Positions 8,185-16,557 are shown, counted from the first letter of the stretch. The stretch is 64,000 nucleotides of DNA from Kitasatospora mediocidica KCTC 9733 (GCF_000744225.1 NZ_JQLN01000005.1:2627001-2691000), one strand, 5' to 3'. Numbers and translations are program-made. Notes: generated by a model not told the origin, from the letters alone.

Positions 8185-9667
8185 CGAGGTACGCCTCCAG
8201 GCCGTGGCGACCGCCCTCGCGGCCGTACCCCGACTCCTTGTAGCCGCCGAACGGCGAGGTCGGGTCGAACTTGTTGAAGGTGTTGGCCCACACCACACCG
8301 GCCTTGAGCTGGTTCGCCATCCACAGGATGCGCGAGCCCTTCTCGGTCCAGATGCCCGCGGAGAGCCCGTACGGCGTGTTGTTGGCCTTCTCGACCGCCT
8401 CGGTCGGCGTGCGGAAGGTCAGCACGGAGAGCACCGGGCCGAAGATCTCCTCGCGGGCGACCAGGTTGGCCTGGGTCACGCCGGTGAACAGCGTGGGCGC
8501 GAACCAGTAGCCGGCGGAGGGGAGTTCGCAGGACGGCGACCAGCGCTCGGCGCCCTCGGCCTCGCCCGCGTCGGTCAGCTCGGTGATCCGGGCCAGCTGC
8601 GCGGCGGAGTTGACGGCACCGATGTCGGTGTTCTTGTCCAGCGGGTCGCCGACCCGCAGGGTGGCCATCCGGCGCTTGAGCGCGTCCAGCACCTCGTCGT
8701 GGACCGACTCCTGGACCAGCAACCGCGAACCCGCGCAGCAGACATGGCCCTGGTTGAAGAAGATGCCGTTGACGATGCCCTCGACGGCCTGGTCGATCGG
8801 CGCGTCGTCGAACACGATGTTCGCCGCCTTGCCGCCCAGCTCCAGCGACAACTTCTTCCGGCTGCCTGCGAGTTGACGGGCGATCGAGCGTCCGACGTTG
8901 GTCGAGCCGGTGAACGCGACCTTGTTGACCTCCGGGTGGGAGGTCAGCGCGGCGCCGGTCCGGCCGTCACCGGTGACGATGTTCACCACGCCCTTGGGCA
9001 GACCGGCCTGCTGGCAGATCTCGGCGAACCGCAGTGCGGTCAGCGGGGTGGTCTCGGCCGGCTTGAGGACGACGGTGTTGCCGGTGGCGAGCGCCGGGGC
9101 GATCTTCCAGGCCAGCATCATCAGCGGGAAGTTCCACGGGATGACCTGCGCGGCCACGCCCAGCGGCTGCGGATTGCGGCCGAAGCCGGCGTAGTCCAGC
9201 TTGTCGGCCCAGCCCGCGTAGTAGAAGAAGTGCGCGGCGACCGTGGGCAGGTCGAAGTCGCGGGTCTCGCGGATCGGCTTGCCGTTGTCGATCGACTCCA
9301 GCACGGCCAGCTCGCGCGAGCGCTCCTGGATGATCCGGGCGATCCGGTACAGGTACTTGCCACGCTCGCTGCCGGGCAGCGCGGACCAGTCGCCGAACGC
9401 CTTGCGGGCGGCCTTGACCGCGCGGTCGACGTCCTCGTCGGTGCCCTGCGCGAACTCGGCGAGCACCTGCTCGGTGGCCGGGTTGACGGTCTTCAGGGCC
9501 TCGCTGCCGCTGCTGTCGACGAACTCGCCGCCGATGAAGTGGCCGTACGAGCCGGCGATGTCGCCGGCCGCGGCGGGGGACTCGGGCGCCGGGGCGTACG
9601 CGAAGAGGCCGCTCGTGCGCACGGGTTCGGTCACCGTCGTGGTCTCGGTCTTCTTGTTCTTGGCCAT
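8177..9667 (-). CDS. NAD(P)-dependent aldehyde dehydrogenase
   Basis: A 496-residue complete aldehyde dehydrogenase. Visible are the cofactor/active-site segment VIPWNFPL (near residue 176), FTGSTNVGR, the general-base Glu in ELGGK (Glu276), the catalytic Cys in GHVCCAGSR (Cys310) and a C-terminal FGGYKESGYGREGG. It lies five bases downstream of deoC and eight bases into the next ALDH-like gene, forming a three-gene unit. That context suggests oxidation of acetaldehyde, the product of deoxyribose-phosphate aldolase, to acetate. This is inference from gene order. Confidence 0.9.
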   Translation of the reverse strand: MAKNKKTETTTVTEPVRTSGLFAYAPAPESPAAAGDIAGSYGHFIGGEFVDSSGSEALKTVNPATEQVLAEFAQGTDEDVDRAVKAARKAFGDWSALPGSERGKYLYRIARIIQERSRELAVLESIDNGKPIRETRDFDLPTVAAHFFYYAGWADKLDYAGFGRNPQPLGVAAQVIPWNFPLMMLAWKIAPALATGNTVVLKPAETTPLTALRFAEICQQAGLPKGVVNIVTGDGRTGAALTSHPEVNKVAFTGSTNVGRSIARQLAGSRKKLSLELGGKAANIVFDDAPIDQAVEGIVNGIFFNQGHVCCAGSRLLVQESVHDEVLDALKRRMATLRVGDPLDKNTDIGAVNSAAQLARITELTDAGEAEGAERWSPSCELPSAGYWFAPTLFTGVTQANLVAREEIFGPVLSVLTFRTPTEAVEKANNTPYGLSAGIWTEKGSRILWMANQLKAGVVWANTFNKFDPTSPFGGYKESGYGREGGRHGLEAYLDV

Positions 9668-9672
9668 GGGGT

Positions 9673-10665
9673 TCAGTCCACCGTCACGTAGTCGGGACCG
9701 GAGTACCGGCCGGTGGTCAGCTTCTGACGCTGCATCAGCAGATCGTTGAGCAGGCTGGAGGCGCCGAAGCGGAACCAGTGCCCGGACAGCCAGTCGTCAC
9801 CCAGGGTCTCGTTGACCATGACGAGGTACTTCATGGCGTCCTTGGTGGTCTTGATGCCACCGGCCGGCTTCACGCCGATCTGCACACCGGTCTGCGCCCG
9901 GAAGTCGCGGACCGCCTCCAGCATCAGCAGGGTCACCGGCGGGGTGGCGTTGACCGCGACCTTGCCGGTGGAGGTCTTGATGAAGTCGGCGCCGGCCAGC
10001 ATGGCCAGCCAGGAGGCGCGGCGCACGTTGTCGTACGTCTGCAGCTCGCCGGTCTCGAAGATCACCTTGAGGTGCGCGGACGTCCCGTCGGCACGCAGGC
10101 AGGCCTGCTTGACGGCGACGATCTCCGCGAAGACGTCCATGTACCGGCCGGAGAGGAACGCCCCGCGGTCGATCACCATGTCGATCTCGTCGGCGCCGGC
10201 GGCCACCGCGTCCGCAGTGTCGGCCAGCTTCACCGGGAGTGCGGCGCGCCCGGCGGGGAAGGCGGTGGCGACCGAGGCGACCTGGATCGGGGTGCCGGCC
10301 AGGGCCGCCTTGGCCGTGGCGACCATGTCCGGATAGACACAGATCGCGGCGACCTGGGGAGTACCCGGGTCGCCCGGGTCGGGGTGCCTCCCCTTGGCGC
10401 ACAGGGCGCGCACCTTGCCGACCGTGTCCGCGCCCTCCAGCGTGGTCAGGTCGATCATCGAGATGGCGAGGTCGATCGCGTAGGCCTTGGCCGACGTCTT
10501 GATCGAGCGAGTCCCGAGGGTGGCGGCGCGGGCTTCCAGGCCGACGGCGTCGACGCCGGGCAGGCCGTGCAGGAAGCGGCGGAGCGAGGCCTCGGACGCG
10601 GCGACGTCGCTCAGGCCGCCGCCCGCAGCGCCGGGGGCGTTGGCTGCAACAGTGGACATAGTCAC
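9673..10665 (-). CDS. deoC: Deoxyribose-phosphate aldolase
   Basis: A 330-residue class I aldolase that splits 2-deoxyribose-5-phosphate into glyceraldehyde-3-phosphate and acetaldehyde. The Schiff-base Lys is in DFIKTSTGK (Lys230) and the second active-site Lys in GVKPAGGIK. It is longer than E. coli DeoC, as in other actinobacteria, because of an N-terminal extension of about 60 residues. The frame starts at GTG 10665; an in-frame ATG two codons later is an alternative, and neither has a clear ribosome site. A 12-bp palindrome identical to one before the purine nucleoside phosphorylase gene lies 14-25 bases upstream, pointing to shared repression of nucleoside catabolism. Confidence 0.95.
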   Translation of the reverse strand: MTMSTVAANAPGAAGGGLSDVAASEASLRRFLHGLPGVDAVGLEARAATLGTRSIKTSAKAYAIDLAISMIDLTTLEGADTVGKVRALCAKGRHPDPGDPGTPQVAAICVYPDMVATAKAALAGTPIQVASVATAFPAGRAALPVKLADTADAVAAGADEIDMVIDRGAFLSGRYMDVFAEIVAVKQACLRADGTSAHLKVIFETGELQTYDNVRRASWLAMLAGADFIKTSTGKVAVNATPPVTLLMLEAVRDFRAQTGVQIGVKPAGGIKTTKDAMKYLVMVNETLGDDWLSGHWFRFGASSLLNDLLMQRQKLTTGRYSGPDYVTVD

Positions 10666-10678
10666 CAGATGAGCATAT

Positions 10679-10690
10679 CTACGCGCGTAG
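10679..10690. promoter_or_regulatory. Palindromic operator candidate before deoC
   Basis: The perfect 12-bp palindrome CTACGCGCGTAG lies 14 bases upstream of the deoC start, in the deoC/TetR divergent region. An identical copy precedes the purine nucleoside phosphorylase gene at 16491. Confidence 0.6.
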
Positions 10691-10820
10691 CCGTCCGCTA
10701 GCGGGCCCCCGCTTCGATGCGGGAACGAGATCTGGCCACCCGGCGCGCGAAGCGGTGGACTGCCGCTCCGGAACCCGGGCTACTGGCGAGTGCGGCACTG
10801 CCTGCGCGGAGAATGGACGG

Positions 10821-11432
10821 GTGACCAGCGCAGAGCAGCCCGCATCCCCCCGTAAGAAGGTCGGCCGGCGTCCCGGGTCGGCCGACACCCGGCTCGTCGT
10901 CCTGGAGGCGGCGCGGGCGGAGTTCGCGGCGCGGGGGTACGAGAAGGCGAGCATGCGGGCGATCGGGCGGGCGGCGGGGGTGGACGCGGCGTTGCTGCAC
11001 CACTACTTCGGGACGAAGGACCGGCTGTTCCTGGCGGCGCTGGAGTTCCCGGTGGATCCGCAGATGGTCGTGGAACAGGTGATCGCCGGGGACCGGGCGA
11101 CGGTGGGCGAGCGGGTGGCGGGGTTCGTGCTGGGGCTCTGGGAGCAGCCCGAGGTGCTGACCCGGATGCTCGCGCTGGTGCGCGTCGCGGCCACCACCGA
11201 GCAGGTCGCGCAGCTGATGCGGGGCTTCGTACAGGAGGAGCTGGTGCGCCGGGTGGCGGTCGAACTGGACGTCGAGCGGCCCGAGTTGCGCACCGAGCTG
11301 ATGATCTCGCAGATCGTCGGCCTGGCCATGGCGCGTTATGTGATCGGGGTCGAGCCGCTCGCCTCGGCGACGCGTGAGGAGCTGCTGCCGCTGCTCGCGC
11401 CGACCTTCCAGCGGTACCTCACCGGCGAGTAG
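10821..11432 (+). CDS. TetR-family transcriptional regulator
   Basis: A 203-residue regulator. The N-terminal TetR helix-turn-helix is clear: VLEAARAEFAARGYEKAS, then MRAIGRAAGVDAALLHHYFG, then TKDRLFLAAL. It is followed by a TetR_C-type ligand domain. The GTG at 10821 was chosen, with GGAG eight bases upstream; the frame opens earlier at 10755 but those codons are not protein-like. It is divergent from deoC and 75 bases upstream of a two-gene ABC exporter in the same direction. The likeliest targets are the exporter promoter, which contains a palindrome, or the deoC side; sequence does not decide. Confidence 0.9.
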   Translation: MTSAEQPASPRKKVGRRPGSADTRLVVLEAARAEFAARGYEKASMRAIGRAAGVDAALLHHYFGTKDRLFLAALEFPVDPQMVVEQVIAGDRATVGERVAGFVLGLWEQPEVLTRMLALVRVAATTEQVAQLMRGFVQEELVRRVAVELDVERPELRTELMISQIVGLAMARYVIGVEPLASATREELLPLLAPTFQRYLTGE

Positions 11433-11472
11433 GGCGGGCCGGCGGGAGGCGGCGACAACCCCCGCGGGTCGC

Positions 11473-11501
11473 TTGACGGCAGACGTCTGCGGCGAGAAAC
11501 T
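11473..11501 (+). promoter_or_regulatory. Promoter with overlapping 12-bp palindrome before ABC exporter
   Basis: TTGACG (11473-11478) is a good -35 match. A weak -10 (GAAACT, 11496-11501) follows after 17 bases. The spacer begins with the perfect palindrome GCAGACGTCTGC (11479-11490), a natural place for a TetR repressor to block RNA polymerase. The ABC gene ATG follows within seven bases of the -10, so a leaderless transcript is possible. Confidence 0.5.
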
Positions 11502-11507
11502 CAACAC

Positions 11508-12266
11508 ATGATGAATTCCTCTGAAGGCGGGACCCCGGCGATCCGGGTGGCCGCCCTGACCGTGGTCCGCGGCGGGAGACCGGTGCTGCATGGCATCGAC
11601 CTCGACGTCGCCCGCGGCTCGATCACCGGTCTGCTGGGCCCCAGCGGCTGCGGCAAGACCACGCTGCTGCGCTCGATCGTCGGCGTCCAGCGCGGTACGG
11701 CGGGCCGGGTGGAGGTGCTGGGCCGTGCGGCCGGGAGCGCGGCGCTGCGCAGCAGGGTCGGGTACGTCACCCAGGCACCGTCGGTCTACGCCGATCTGTC
11801 GGTCGCCGAGAACCTGCGCTACTTCGCCGCCGTCCTCGGCGTACCCAAGAGCGACCCCGCCCGGGTGATCGCCCAGGTCGGACTGGACGGGCGCGAACAG
11901 GACCTGGTCTCCCGGCTCTCCGGCGGTCAGCGCGCCCGGGTCTCGCTCGCCGCCGCCCTGCTGGGCGCGCCCGAGCTGCTCGTCCTGGACGAGCCGACCG
12001 TCGGCCTGGACCCGGTGCTGCGCAGCGAGCTCTGGCGGCTCTTCCGCGAGCTGGCCGACGCCGGAGCCACCCTGCTGGTGTCCAGCCATGTGATGGACGA
12101 GGCCGTCCGCTGCGACCGGCTGCTGCTGATGCGCGACGGGCGGCTGCTGGCGGACGACAGCCCGCAGGCGCTGCTGGACCGCACCGGCGCCGCCGACATC
12201 GACGCCGCCTTCCTGCGCCTGGTCGCCGCCACCGGCCCGACCGCCCGACCGGAGGTGCTCTCGTGA
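11508..12266 (+). CDS. ABC transporter ATP-binding protein (ABC-2 exporter type)
   Basis: A 252-residue ATPase. Walker A is GPSGCGKTT (about residue 44), the Q-loop is YVTQAP, the signature is LSGGQRARVSLA, and Walker B is LLVLDEPTVGLDP, followed by the switch His in VSSHVMDEA. It pairs with the permease whose start overlaps its stop by four bases (GTGA). Families of this kind export drugs or lipids; no substrate can be read. The start is ATG 11508 or the next ATG. No ribosome site is evident, consistent with leaderless translation. Confidence 0.93.
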   Translation: MMNSSEGGTPAIRVAALTVVRGGRPVLHGIDLDVARGSITGLLGPSGCGKTTLLRSIVGVQRGTAGRVEVLGRAAGSAALRSRVGYVTQAPSVYADLSVAENLRYFAAVLGVPKSDPARVIAQVGLDGREQDLVSRLSGGQRARVSLAAALLGAPELLVLDEPTVGLDPVLRSELWRLFRELADAGATLLVSSHVMDEAVRCDRLLLMRDGRLLADDSPQALLDRTGAADIDAAFLRLVAATGPTARPEVLS

Positions 12267-13000
12267 ACCCGTCCCGCACCCTTGCCACCGCCCGCCGCGT
12301 GCTCGCCCAACTGCGCCACGACCCCCGCACGCTCGCGCTGCTGCTGGTCGTCCCGTGCGTGCTGCTGACGCTGCTCAAGTACATGTTCGACGGGCAGCCG
12401 CAGGCCTTCGACCGGATCGGCGCGGCCCTGCTCGGGGTGTTCCCGCTGCTGGTGATGTTCCTGGTGACCTCGGTCGCGATGCTGCGCGAGCGGACCACCG
12501 GCACCCTGGAACGGCTGCTCACCATGCCGCTCGGCAAGCTGGACCTGCTGCTCGGCTACGCGTTCGCGTTCGGCGCCGTCGCGCTGTTGCAGGCGGCGGC
12601 CGCCTCGGCGCTGACGCTGGGCCTGCTCGGCCTCAAGGTGGCCGGACCGACCTGGCTGCTTTTCGCGGTGGCCCTCGGCAACGGCCTGCTGGGGATGGCG
12701 CTGGGCCTGTTCGTCTCGGCCTTCGCGACCACCGAGTTCCAGGCCGTGCAGTTCCTGCCCGCCGCCCTGCTGCCGCAACTCCTGCTCTGCGGGCTCTTCG
12801 TGCCGCGCGAGCGGATGGCCGACGGGCTGCGCTTGGCCTCCGACGTCCTGCCGCTCTCCTACGCGGTGGACGCGATGACCAGGCTGACGACCTCCGCCGG
12901 GGTGAGCGGCGCGGTGCTGCGCGACCTGAGTGTGATCGCCGCCGCCGCCCTGCTCGCGCTCGGCCTCGGCGCCGTCACGCTGCGCCGCCGTACGGCCTGA
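12263..13000 (+). CDS. ABC-2 type transporter permease
   Basis: A 245-residue membrane protein with about six hydrophobic helices and the ABC-2 layout. The N-terminal RHDPRTLALLLVVPCVLLTLL helix comes first. A conserved RERTTGTLERLLTMP loop follows, then a MALGLFVSAFATTEFQAVQ helix and the PRERM and LPLSYAVDAM elements near the end. It is the membrane half of the exporter with the upstream ATPase. Substrate is unknown. It may be controlled by the nearby TetR protein. Confidence 0.92.
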   Translation: MNPSRTLATARRVLAQLRHDPRTLALLLVVPCVLLTLLKYMFDGQPQAFDRIGAALLGVFPLLVMFLVTSVAMLRERTTGTLERLLTMPLGKLDLLLGYAFAFGAVALLQAAAASALTLGLLGLKVAGPTWLLFAVALGNGLLGMALGLFVSAFATTEFQAVQFLPAALLPQLLLCGLFVPRERMADGLRLASDVLPLSYAVDAMTRLTTSAGVSGAVLRDLSVIAAAALLALGLGAVTLRRRTA

Positions 13001-13121
13001 CCACCCGCCCGCCGGTCCGGCCCGCAGTCCGGTCCGCCGGGGCGGGAATGTCAGTGTTGCGGCCTAAAAGTGACCGGCGTGACCCCGGGGAAGGCGAGGC
13101 CCATGCGGCAGAATCGTCCTC

Positions 13122-13772
13122 ATGACCGAATCCGACGGCACGCCCGACCCCGGCCCTGCCGCCCCCGCCGACGAGCCGAAGTACGCCGACAGCGTCTACC
13201 GCTCGAGCCCCGGCATGATCTCCGGCGTCCTGCTGCTGGCGATCGCCGGTTGGCTGATTGTCGACGCCATCATCAGCAGCTCGGGCAAGACGCCCTGGGT
13301 CGCGCTGGCCGCCGCCCCGGTGTTCGCGCTCCCGGTGATCGCCTACACCCTGCGGCCGGCCGTGCTGGTGAGCCGGGACCGGCTGCTGGTCCGCAACCCG
13401 TTGCGCACGCTCGTCGTGCCGTGGTCGCAGGTCGAGGACCTGCGGTCGACCTACTCGGCGGAGCTCACCGCGGGCGGCAAGACCTACCAGCTCTGGGCGG
13501 TCCCGGTCTCGCTGCGGCAGCGCAAGAAGGCCAACCGGACGGCCCCCGCGCGGCGCAGCCCGGGCGCTCTGCCCACCCGCGGAGCGGTTCCCGGCGCCCC
13601 GGACCCCACCCGCGCCTGGTCCGACCAGATTGTCGACCTGCTCAAGGAGTCGGCCCGCGAGAACGCGGCGCGCCCGACCGCGCAGGGCGAGGTGCAGGTG
13701 TCCTGGTGCTGGTGGGTCATCGCGCCGACACTGGTCTGCCTGGCCGCGCTGATCGCCATCGTGTCGCTCTGA
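13122..13772 (+). CDS. PH-domain (bPH) membrane protein
   Basis: A 216-residue protein. A polar N-terminus is followed by two transmembrane helices (about residues 33-51 and 58-76). Next comes a bacterial PH-like beta domain (RPAVLVSRDRLLVRNPLRTLVVPWSQVEDLR), a polar linker, and a third helix at the C-terminus (WVIAPTLVCLAALIAIV). Actinomycetes have many such proteins; their roles are largely undefined, though bPH domains may bind peptides or membranes. It is monocistronic and ends at a strong bidirectional terminator. It is probably the orthologue of the hypothetical membrane protein next to the phosphomutase in S. coelicolor. Confidence 0.8.
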   Translation: MTESDGTPDPGPAAPADEPKYADSVYRSSPGMISGVLLLAIAGWLIVDAIISSSGKTPWVALAAAPVFALPVIAYTLRPAVLVSRDRLLVRNPLRTLVVPWSQVEDLRSTYSAELTAGGKTYQLWAVPVSLRQRKKANRTAPARRSPGALPTRGAVPGAPDPTRAWSDQIVDLLKESARENAARPTAQGEVQVSWCWWVIAPTLVCLAALIAIVSL

Positions 13773-13779
13773 TCGCATC

Positions 13780-13817
13780 ACGGAGGCCTCCGACCCGGGT
13801 GGGTCGGAGGCCTCCGT
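13780..13817. terminator. Bidirectional hairpin terminator
   Basis: A perfect 17-bp stem (13780-13796 with 13801-13817) around loop GGGT, between the convergent PH-domain and phosphomutase genes. Confidence 0.88.
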
Positions 13818-13832
13818 CGTACGCTGCGTCGG

Positions 13833-15497
13833 TCAGATCCCCGCGGCGGCCGCGACGTCCCGCTTGAGTGCCGCGAGCAGCTCGGCGGCGCGCTCCCGGG
13901 CGGCGGCGAGACCGTCGGCCGACTCCACCGGGAGGACGACCTCCAGATAGCACTTGATCTTCGGCTCGGTCCCGGACGGGCGGACCACGATCCGCGCGGC
14001 GCGGACCGTCTCGCCGCTCAGGTAGTAGCGCAGGCCGTCGGTGGCGGGCAGCTCGGCCGAGCCGGCCGCCAGATCGTCCGCGCGGTCCACCGTCAGGCCG
14101 GCCAGGACGGTCGGCGGCTGCTCGCGCAGGCGGCGCATGGCGTCGGCGATCAGCGACAGGTCCTCGACCCGGGCCGAGAGCTGGTCGGTGGCGTGCAGGC
14201 CGTGCGCGAGCGCCAGCTCGTCCAGCAGGTCGGTCAGGGTGCGGCCGGACCGCTTGAGGCCGGCGGCGAGTTCGGCGATCACCAGGGCGGCGGTGACGCC
14301 GTCCTTGTCGCGCACGCCGTCGGGGTCGACGCAGTAGCCGAGCGCCTCCTCGTAGCCGTAGCGCAGGCCCTCGGCGCGGGAGATCCACTTGAAGCCGGTC
14401 AGCGTCTCGCCGTACGGCAGGCCGGCCGCGGCGGCGATCCGGCCGAGCAGGGTGGAGGAGACGATGGTGGTCGCGAAGGTGCCCTTGGCGCCCTGGGCGA
14501 CCAGCGCCGCGCCGAGCAGCGCGCCGACCTCGTCACCGCGCAGCATCCGCCACCCGGCGGGGGCGGACGCGTCCGGGACGGCCACCGCGCAGCGGTCGGC
14601 GTCCGGGTCGTTGGCGATCACCAGGTCCGGTCCGACCGCGGCGGCGGTGCGGAAGGACAGGTCCATCGCCCCGGGCTCCTCCGGGTTGGGGAAGGCCACG
14701 GTGGGGAAGTCGGGGTCGGGCTCGGCCTGCTCGGCGACCACGGTCGGGGTCGGGAAGCCGGCCAGCTCGAAGGCGGCCACCAGGATGTCGCGGCCGACGC
14801 CGTGCAGCGGGGTGTAGACCACGTCGAGGTCGCGCGGGCCGGCCGGGTCGACGACGGTGAGCGCGCGGGCCAGGTAGGCGTCCATCACCTGGTGGTCGAG
14901 CACCTGCCAGCCGTCGGCCGCCAGCGGCACGTCGGCCAGCGAGGCCACCGCGTCGATCTCGGCGGCGATCTGCGCGTCGGCCGGCGGGACGATCTGCGAG
15001 CCGTCGCCGAGGTAGACCTTGTAGCCGTTGTCCTGCGGCGGGTTGTGGCTGGCGGTCACCATCACGCCGGCCGCCGCGCCCAGGTGGCGGATCGCGAAGG
15101 CCAGCACCGGGGTGGGCAGCGGGTGCGGCAGCAGCGCGGCGCGCAGGCCCGCGCCGACCATCACGGCGGCGGTGTCCCGGGCGAAGTCGTACGACTTGTG
15201 CCGGGCGTCGTAGCCGATCACCACGAGGTCGCCCTCGCCGGCCGCGCGGACGTAGGCGGCGAGGCCCGCGGCGGCCCGGATCACCACGGCCCGGTTCATC
15301 CGCATCGGGCCCGCGCCCAGCTCGCCGCGCAGCCCGGCGGTGCCGAACTGCAGGCGGTCGGCGAACCGCTCGGCCAGCGCCGCTTCGTCCGGTCCGGCCA
15401 GCAGGGCGGCCAGCTCGGCGCGGGTGTCGGGGTCGGGGTCCTCGGCCAGCCACTGCTGCGCCCGGGTGAGGAGGTCGGGGGTGCTTGCCTGAGCCAT
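13833..15497 (-). CDS. Alpha-D-phosphohexomutase family enzyme (phosphomannomutase / phosphopentomutase type)
   Basis: A 554-residue phospho-sugar mutase. All four family landmarks are visible: the phosphoserine loop TASHNPP, the metal loop ANDPDADRCAV, the sugar loop EEALGY and the phosphate-binding loop RPSGTEPKIK. S. coelicolor relatives are annotated phosphomannomutase. However, the length, the PGM2-like pattern and the position next to purine nucleoside phosphorylase with deoC nearby suggest it converts (deoxy)ribose-1-phosphate to the 5-phosphate. That would link the phosphorylase to the aldolase (inference). It is the second gene after the phosphorylase, 132 bases apart, with an imperfect hairpin between. 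Confidence 0.88.
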   Translation of the reverse strand: MAQASTPDLLTRAQQWLAEDPDPDTRAELAALLAGPDEAALAERFADRLQFGTAGLRGELGAGPMRMNRAVVIRAAAGLAAYVRAAGEGDLVVIGYDARHKSYDFARDTAAVMVGAGLRAALLPHPLPTPVLAFAIRHLGAAAGVMVTASHNPPQDNGYKVYLGDGSQIVPPADAQIAAEIDAVASLADVPLAADGWQVLDHQVMDAYLARALTVVDPAGPRDLDVVYTPLHGVGRDILVAAFELAGFPTPTVVAEQAEPDPDFPTVAFPNPEEPGAMDLSFRTAAAVGPDLVIANDPDADRCAVAVPDASAPAGWRMLRGDEVGALLGAALVAQGAKGTFATTIVSSTLLGRIAAAAGLPYGETLTGFKWISRAEGLRYGYEEALGYCVDPDGVRDKDGVTAALVIAELAAGLKRSGRTLTDLLDELALAHGLHATDQLSARVEDLSLIADAMRRLREQPPTVLAGLTVDRADDLAAGSAELPATDGLRYYLSGETVRAARIVVRPSGTEPKIKCYLEVVLPVESADGLAAARERAAELLAALKRDVAAAAGI

Positions 15498-15557
15498 GCT
15501 GCGATTCTCCGGTGGACGGTCGGTTGGTGCGGGAGAGGTGGCCGGGGAGGCCGCGGG

Positions 15558-15603
15558 GAACGGGCTGGGGGCCCGGGCCAGTGCCGGCCCGAGCCCCCCG
15601 TTC
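15558..15603 (-). terminator. Imperfect hairpin between phosphorylase and mutase genes
   Basis: A G+C-rich imperfect inverted repeat (arms beginning GAACGGG and ending CCCCCCGTTC) lies between the two genes. It may attenuate transcription into the mutase rather than stop it. Confidence 0.45.
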
Positions 15604-15629
15604 GGGAGTGACGAGACACCCCCGGTGCG

Positions 15630-16466
15630 TCAGATCCGCTCGAGGACCTTCGCCAGCAGGGCGCCCATCCGCTCGGCGGAGGCCTTGCCGGCCTCCAGCA
15701 CCTCGGCGTGGTTGAGCGGCTCGCCGGTGATGCCGGCGGCCAGGTTGGTCACCAGCGAGATGCCCAGCACCTCGGCGCCGGCCTCGCGGGCGGCGATCGC
15801 CTCCAGCGTGGTCGACATGCCGACCAGCTCGCCACCGATCACCCGGGCCATGTTGACCTCGGCCGGGGTCTCGTAGTGCGGGCCGCGGAACTGGACGTAG
15901 ACCGCCTCGTCGAGGCTCGGGTCCACCTCCTTGCAGAGCGCGCGCAGCCGCGGCGAGTACAGGTCGGTGAGGTCGACGAAGTTGGCGCCGACGATCGGGG
16001 AGTCCGCGGTCAGGTTGATGTGGTCGCTGATCAGCACGGGCTGACCGGGAACCCAGCCCTCGCGCAGGCCACCGCAGCCGTTGGTGAGCACGATGGTCTC
16101 GCAGCCGGCGGCGGCGGCGGTGCGCACGCCGTGCACGACGGTCGCCACGCCGTGGCCCTCGTAGTAGTGGTTGCGGCCCAGGAAGATCAGCGCCAGCTTG
16201 CCGTCGCTGTCGCCGCCGGAGATCCGCACCGAGCGGATCTTGCCGGAGTGGCCGGCGACGGCGGGGGCGGGGAAGCCGGGAAGGTCGGTGGCCGGGAACT
16301 CGGCGACCGTCTCGCCCAGGGCGTCGGCGGCGGGCAGCCAGCCGGACCCCATCACCAGGGCGACGTCGTGGCGCTCGGCACCGGTCAGCTCGCGCAGGCG
16401 GGCAGCGGCGGCCTGAGCGGCGGCATAGGGGTCGGCGGACACGGCGGAGTGCGGAGATGCGTTCAC
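15630..16466 (-). CDS. Purine nucleoside phosphorylase (trimeric, PNP/MTAP family)
   Basis: A 278-residue phosphorylase that cleaves purine (deoxy)nucleosides with phosphate to base and pentose-1-phosphate. Family motifs are MGSGWLPA (phosphate loop), GHSGKIR, GRNHYYEG (catalytic His/Glu), NGCGG, RGPHYETPAE and LVTNLAAGI with the purine-contacting Asn. This is the low-molecular-weight class rather than hexameric DeoD. GTG start at 16466. The palindrome CTACGCGCGTAG sits 25 bases upstream, identical to the one before deoC, so the two probably share a repressor. Confidence 0.93.
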   Translation of the reverse strand: MNASPHSAVSADPYAAAQAAAARLRELTGAERHDVALVMGSGWLPAADALGETVAEFPATDLPGFPAPAVAGHSGKIRSVRISGGDSDGKLALIFLGRNHYYEGHGVATVVHGVRTAAAAGCETIVLTNGCGGLREGWVPGQPVLISDHINLTADSPIVGANFVDLTDLYSPRLRALCKEVDPSLDEAVYVQFRGPHYETPAEVNMARVIGGELVGMSTTLEAIAAREAGAEVLGISLVTNLAAGITGEPLNHAEVLEAGKASAERMGALLAKVLERI

Positions 16467-16490
16467 GGATCGAGGATAGACAAGAAATTC

Positions 16491-16502
16491 CTACGCGCGT
16501 AG
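16491..16502. promoter_or_regulatory. Palindromic operator candidate before purine nucleoside phosphorylase
   Basis: A perfect 12-bp palindrome CTACGCGCGTAG, an exact copy of the site before deoC; here it lies 25-36 bases upstream of the start codon. Confidence 0.6.
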
Positions 16503-16557
16503 ACACACCCGCCATGGCGTGCCGGATCGTTACCCGGATTGACCTGAAAGCACCAAG

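Noticed and set aside
13070..13867. Overlapping frame across the PH-domain gene and its terminator
   Set aside because: Arg/Pro-rich and crosses a perfect bidirectional terminator; the PH-domain frame explains the region.
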